From NCBI GenBank assembly GCA_035772405.1, contig JAYKKM010000156.1:1335501-1399500 (forward strand): a DNA stretch of 64,000 bases, written 5' to 3'. The stretch comes from Chrysogorgia sp. JL179-B06 (Eukaryota > Cnidaria > Anthozoa > Scleralcyonacea > Chrysogorgiidae). Both the position numbers and the translations under genes were made by a program. This document shows, one piece after another, positions 60,292-64,000 of this stretch. A model generated the notes under the pieces. That model ran no database searches, was not told where the DNA came from, and saw only the letters and a list, made by a program, of their open reading frames with translations. Numbering within the stretch: position 1 is the first letter of the stretch; every line of letters begins with the position of its first letter.

Positions 60292-61620
60292 GTTTTAAGT
60301 CAGTAAAGGTTATATTAGTGGAAGTTAATTTTAATGACGTATATTAGTTGTTAATGGGGGGCCTATAAAAACAAAAGAAATCCAGGCAAACATGATATTA
60401 TTAGCAGTTTTGTAGTTATTTTAGGAGTTGGTTTCATCTAATTTAGCAGATGACATGTCTGGTAGCGGGTTTCGCCACATAATATCATCAACTAGACGAA
60501 GGTGACCATTTGGGATCGAGTGCTGTTGAGTGCTTTCTCCGCTTTTTGATCTCGCAAACCACTCTATCAATTAAAAGAAGGAAAATCAGGTTTTGTAAAT
60601 AGTAAAGAATACGATATATTGCGGGCCCCCGCATATACACCGATAAAGGCGCATGCGTTGATATCCGGATATTGACGCATGCGCTTTTAAACGATCAAAT
60701 CTGCGAGTTTGATAGTCTACATTGTGGTAACATGTAGGTAGCGCTAATCCCACATGCTTAGTGTCTCTTAGGAGTCTACCAACCTAACACTTCAATTAAG
60801 GGAGTCGAGCGTAGGGTTTTCGATTGGGTAAACACGGACACGGCCCGGGGTTAGGATCTTTGTTGTTTTGGGTTTAGGGGGTTAGGGTTTAGTTAATGTA
60901 GATACTATACATTCACAATCACAGCTACATGTTACCAATATAGACTGTCTACATTAAGTGGAGATATAGATATGAACAGAATACCGTACTTTTAATAATT
61001 ACATGTATACACATACTTCTTACGGTAAACTACCGATCATTGTCTATTATAAATTGTAGTGTCACAGTTGGCACAGTGATAATGTTCGTTATCAGGTAAT
61101 GAAATTCAATAGTTATTGCTTTTGGTCTTTCTTCCAAGATATCTTGTGTAACACACTCCGCTTGAATCGCTTTAGATCTCGGCACTCTTATCCGGTATTG
61201 GCAGGAACTTCAAGTCCATTGTTTCTTTTATTTTAGCTTATAGGCGCATGCGTTATGTATATGTGGGGATAGGGTAACTTATTTTGGTAGGTACACCAAA
61301 CATGGCCGCCATTCTCGTACCACAGTGTGAATGGTTACCTATTTAAAGCGTCTATAAAATGAAAAACGCACTATCTTTCGTTTTGAAAAAACGACATCCG
61401 AATTTCTCACTTTGTGAACACTTTAATTGCATTGCAGTTCTGCGCAGGCAATAAGGATGTCTGGTTCACCAAACCACTTCATCAAAATAACCTTTGCTCT
61501 GCTAAATGAGTCAAAGTAGATCACTGGTTACAGCATCTCACATGAAAGTGATCAAAATGTTGGGACTACGCAAACGTTAAAATAAATACAATAATTTAAG
61601 CAACAAGCAAAAACAACTGC
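60292..61620. other. Intergenic DNA with dispersed repeat
   Basis: About 60700-60965 is related to 31.69-31.84 kb. A GCGCATGCG-rich palindromic stretch lies at 60647-60693. No gene was recognised. Confidence 0.45.
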
Positions 61621-61626
61621 ACTATA

Positions 61627-62085
61627 CCGGTACTGCACTAGACACACTAATTCCAGTGGAGCCTAGTGCATGTGTCTAGTTCACTAATTCACTAACTCAC
61701 TAATTCCACTAGAATACACACTAGACTCCACAATAGACACACTAAACTGCACTAGAATACCCACTAGAACACACTCTAAACTGCACTAGAATACACACTA
61801 GAACACACTCTAAACTGCACTAGAATACACACTAGAACACACTCTAAACTGCACTAGAATACACACTAGAACACACTCTAAACTGCACTAGAATACACAC
61901 TAGAACACACTCTAAACTGCACTAGAATACACACTAGAACACACTCTAAACTGCACTAGAATACACACTCTAAACTGCACTAAACTGCACTAGAATACTC
62001 ACTGTAAATTAAACTGCACTAGAATACACACTCTAAACTGCACTAAACACACTAAACTGCACTAGAATACTCACTGTAAATTGAG
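61627..62085. repeat. 34-bp minisatellite (ACTGCACTAGAATACACACT...)
   Basis: A 34-bp unit starting ACTGCACTAGAATACACACT and ending AGAACACACTCTAA is repeated almost perfectly about six times at 61750-61950. Degenerate and shortened units lie on both sides. Confidence 0.92.
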
Positions 62086-62225
62086 AATATGACGTACAAG
62101 AAGACAGCGATTCATTCGCTCTTCGTCCACCTGAGTGTCCAATAATCACAGTGGAGTCGCGCGAAGACCCAGAGGAGGAACCGGAGATTGGCGCTTTGGA
62201 TTTTCGTTTCATGATAAATTTCTTA
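62085..62225 (+). other. Short acidic open frame of unknown nature
   Basis: A frame without start reads EYDVQEDSDSFALRPPECPI and then ESREDPEEEPEIG before a stop at about 62225. It is protein-like in composition. No splice sites or family were recognised. Confidence 0.2.
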
Positions 62226-62712
62226 TAAAGTCGAGAAGACCGGCGTCTCGGTTTCTAGGAAAGAGTGCATAATATATTTTCAGGGAAAGAACGCATGGAA
62301 ACATTTTTACCGAAATATTCGAACAGTTTAGAGTAATCAGACAAAACTTTTTAACTCTTTCTTGTCCGGCCCAGTTAAAAGGGGTCATAGAAGACCCCCG
62401 AAGTCGTCAATCTAAAAACACGATAACGCAAGATTAAAAATTTAAATTCGACAAGCGCCAGGGACATGAGATCCACTCACACGCCAAGTTTGATTTGATT
62501 TCATAAACAACTCGATTGGTGGCATTTTGAATGCTACGCGGGCGTGCAAGATGGCATTTTCTAGAAAAATTGCAGTTTTTCAACCTGATTTATGATTATG
62601 CTAATTTATATTATCATGATGTGTCTTGTTCGCAAAATTCAAAAGCATTGGTAACAGCTGGTTTATTGGGCTTTCAGAAAAGGTATAGATTTCGCAACAG
62701 TTATGGATATTT
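62226..62712. other. Intergenic DNA
   Basis: No feature was recognised. Confidence 0.35.
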
Positions 62713-62720
62713 CCCGAGAT

Positions 62721-63109
62721 TATAGGGATGAACCGATCGAGAAAAATCTTACCAATCCGATAAATTCCGATAAGATTTACGAGCTGATCGGCCGATTTAT
62801 CGGTGGTTACCGATATTGGTGACCAGACATTCTGAGACTACAATCACTACATTCGCTCACATGTCTCTGGCTTCTAAAATGCGTTCAATTACAATCCCAT
62901 AATTTTAGAAAGAAAAAAACAACATTCTAAATTTTCCAGAATGAAAAATAGACTTGATATGACAGTTTCATTGTGGAAGAGTATCCGTCTTATAAAAAAA
63001 GTTGGCATTTTTCTTGACAAAAAGGAAATATCACAAGTATAGAAAAGTGAGAATGATATTTAGCCATGTTGCCGATTATCGGCTTCTACCGATTATCGGC
63101 TCATCGCTA
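62721..63109. mobile_element. hAT-like MITE, 389 bp, 8-bp target duplication
   Basis: The ends TATAGGGATGAACCGAT and ATCGGCTCATCGCTA are inverted apart from two mismatches and an extra TA on the left. Both flanks (62713-62720 and 63110-63117) read CCCGAGAT. Subterminal CCGAT/ATCGG motifs repeat near each end. No transposase. Confidence 0.88.
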
Positions 63110-63640
63110 CCCGAGATATCAATAGAACAAAGAGGTAGTTCAATTTTGCATGTTTTTCAGCCAGACAAGAAAGAGACACTGGCAACAAAAAATAAGTATT
63201 TTTTCTATAAAAGTATGTGACTTAGCTAGTCGCAATATAGTAGTTTGGTGTTATGAAAATACTTGTAACACATTTAAAAAATTGAATAAACCTTTTGAAT
63301 ATGACGTCACGTGCTGGTTAGCGTTGTATTACTTACTGTTGTGCTACCTTGTGGTGCCATGTATTACCAAGTTTTTGGTTGTAATAACGATTATGAAAAT
63401 AACCCTGAGAAATAGCTTAATTTCTTCAGCACATGGTGTAAGGTGTTTTAAGGTGTTTTAAGGTGGCTTGAGAGGAAAAAGTTATGAAAAATTACAATTA
63501 CATCAGGCCTATAACAATAATCTTAATATTGGCTAGCATTTTGAATAAAGCCTGGCTACACAGAAAATCTTCCGGCTGCATTCGATATTTCTTCAATGCA
63601 GTCTATCTAGAGATCAGTGGATAAAACCGAGATAGTACAT
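63110..63640. other. Intron or intergenic DNA
   Basis: No gene was recognised. GGTGTTTTAA is repeated in tandem at 63441-63462. If the exon at 63.64-63.79 kb is real, this is its downstream intron. Confidence 0.35.
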
Positions 63641-63642
63641 AC

Positions 63643-63786
63643 CTTTGTAACCTTGCCTCCGCCGACCTTGGGAGGTTTATTCATGGCAGTTGTTACGTTT
63701 GCACGTTGTGTTAGCGGAGATCTGATCACAGATGTGTAAGCTAACCTCGAAGGAGTTGTGGCTGTTGAACACGACGATGAATTGGC
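63643..63786 (-). CDS. Probable internal exon of a host gene
   Basis: On the minus strand a strong acceptor (TTTTTTTGTTTTAG) precedes 63786 and a strong donor (ACAAAG|GTATGT) follows 63643. The 144 bases between are open in one frame as 48 codons with phase 0 at both ends: a Ser/Thr-rich start (ANSSSCSTATTPSRL), then VIRSPLTQRANV and MNKPPKVGGGKVTK. The composition suggests a disordered basic linker. No family is recognised, and neighbouring exons lie outside or were not found. Confidence 0.5.
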
Positions 63787-64000
63787 CTAAAACAAAAAAA
63801 TCAAAGACATTAAAGTGGCGATATAACTCCACTAAATACGTTACCTGCACAGAAAGCATTAACATTTATGTATTATGTAGAAAGCATGCGCAGCAACACC
63901 TTTACAAGAATGATTGAGTGTGATGTATATATACACACTGATGTAGTGAATGTATAGGAGCTTCGATTCTCTAGCATTACTGATATATAGTGACTGCCAC

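Noticed and set aside
63900..64000. Fourth copy of the 37.4-kb tRNA-derived repeat at the window end
   Set aside because: Only short pieces (ATATATAGTGACTGCC and a TAGTGAATGT stretch) match, in mixed orientation, and the head is not in the window.

Overview
The window looks like accessory, repeat-rich DNA from an animal nuclear genome, most likely an early-branching invertebrate such as a cnidarian. The evidence is spliced exons with good splice sites, a C2H2 zinc-finger gene pair, an Eph-receptor-like ligand-binding exon, fragments of CR1/L2-like LINEs, a Penelope-like reverse transcriptase, PIF/Harbinger, hAT-like and TTAA-flanked (piggyBac-like) elements, and a protein-primed family B DNA polymerase of the Polinton/adintovirus type. 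Bacterial-style operons, ribosome binding sites and CRISPR arrays are absent. The exact species cannot be fixed from the sequence alone.

Layout. 0-2.6 kb: a LINE reverse-transcriptase piece fused to a SAP-domain gene remnant, a 20-bp minisatellite and two LINE tails. 3.1-6.4 kb and 25.6-28.5 kb: two copies of one zinc-finger gene region, each broken at a different point. 6.6-15 kb: hairpin and foldback elements, a 1.15-kb direct duplication, a 1.3-kb palindrome with a hAT-like insertion in its loop, and fragments of THAP-domain and P2X7-C-terminus-like genes. 15.3-17.7 kb: a LINE tail split by a 1,681-bp foldback element; the same LINE tail occurs without that insertion at 50.5-51.06 kb. 19-25 kb: Harbinger-type remnants, LINE pieces, a TTAA palindrome and a second minisatellite.

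30-37.2 kb: an Eph-receptor-like exon on the minus strand (one stop codon and one frameshift), and on the plus strand two phase-compatible exons encoding a Thr/Pro-rich stalk and a transmembrane helix. The putative intron between the latter two is full of mobile elements, including two TTAA-flanked palindromes and a foldback with hammerhead-like motifs. 37.4-38 kb: three units of a roughly 250-bp tRNA-derived repeat.

40.06-50.48 kb: a 10.4-kb satellite with a 12-bp unit, interrupted about 21 times by a short inverted junction. Successive junctions are almost always 12n-1 bp apart. Because the unit is four codons long, all six frames are open over long distances, and the many long open frames there are almost certainly not genes. 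51.1-54.2 kb: a 3.08-kb foldback with 184-bp repeats in its arms. 54.5-59 kb: a decayed Penelope-like RT followed directly by a frameshifted but otherwise well-preserved family B DNA polymerase. 59-64 kb: further inverted repeats, a 34-bp minisatellite, a hAT-like MITE and one good host exon at the right edge.

There is no evidence of a single cooperating gene system. The window reads as a nested record of repeat invasions into and around a few host gene fragments. The most unusual structures are the 12-bp satellite with phase-shifting inverted junctions and the series of foldback elements.
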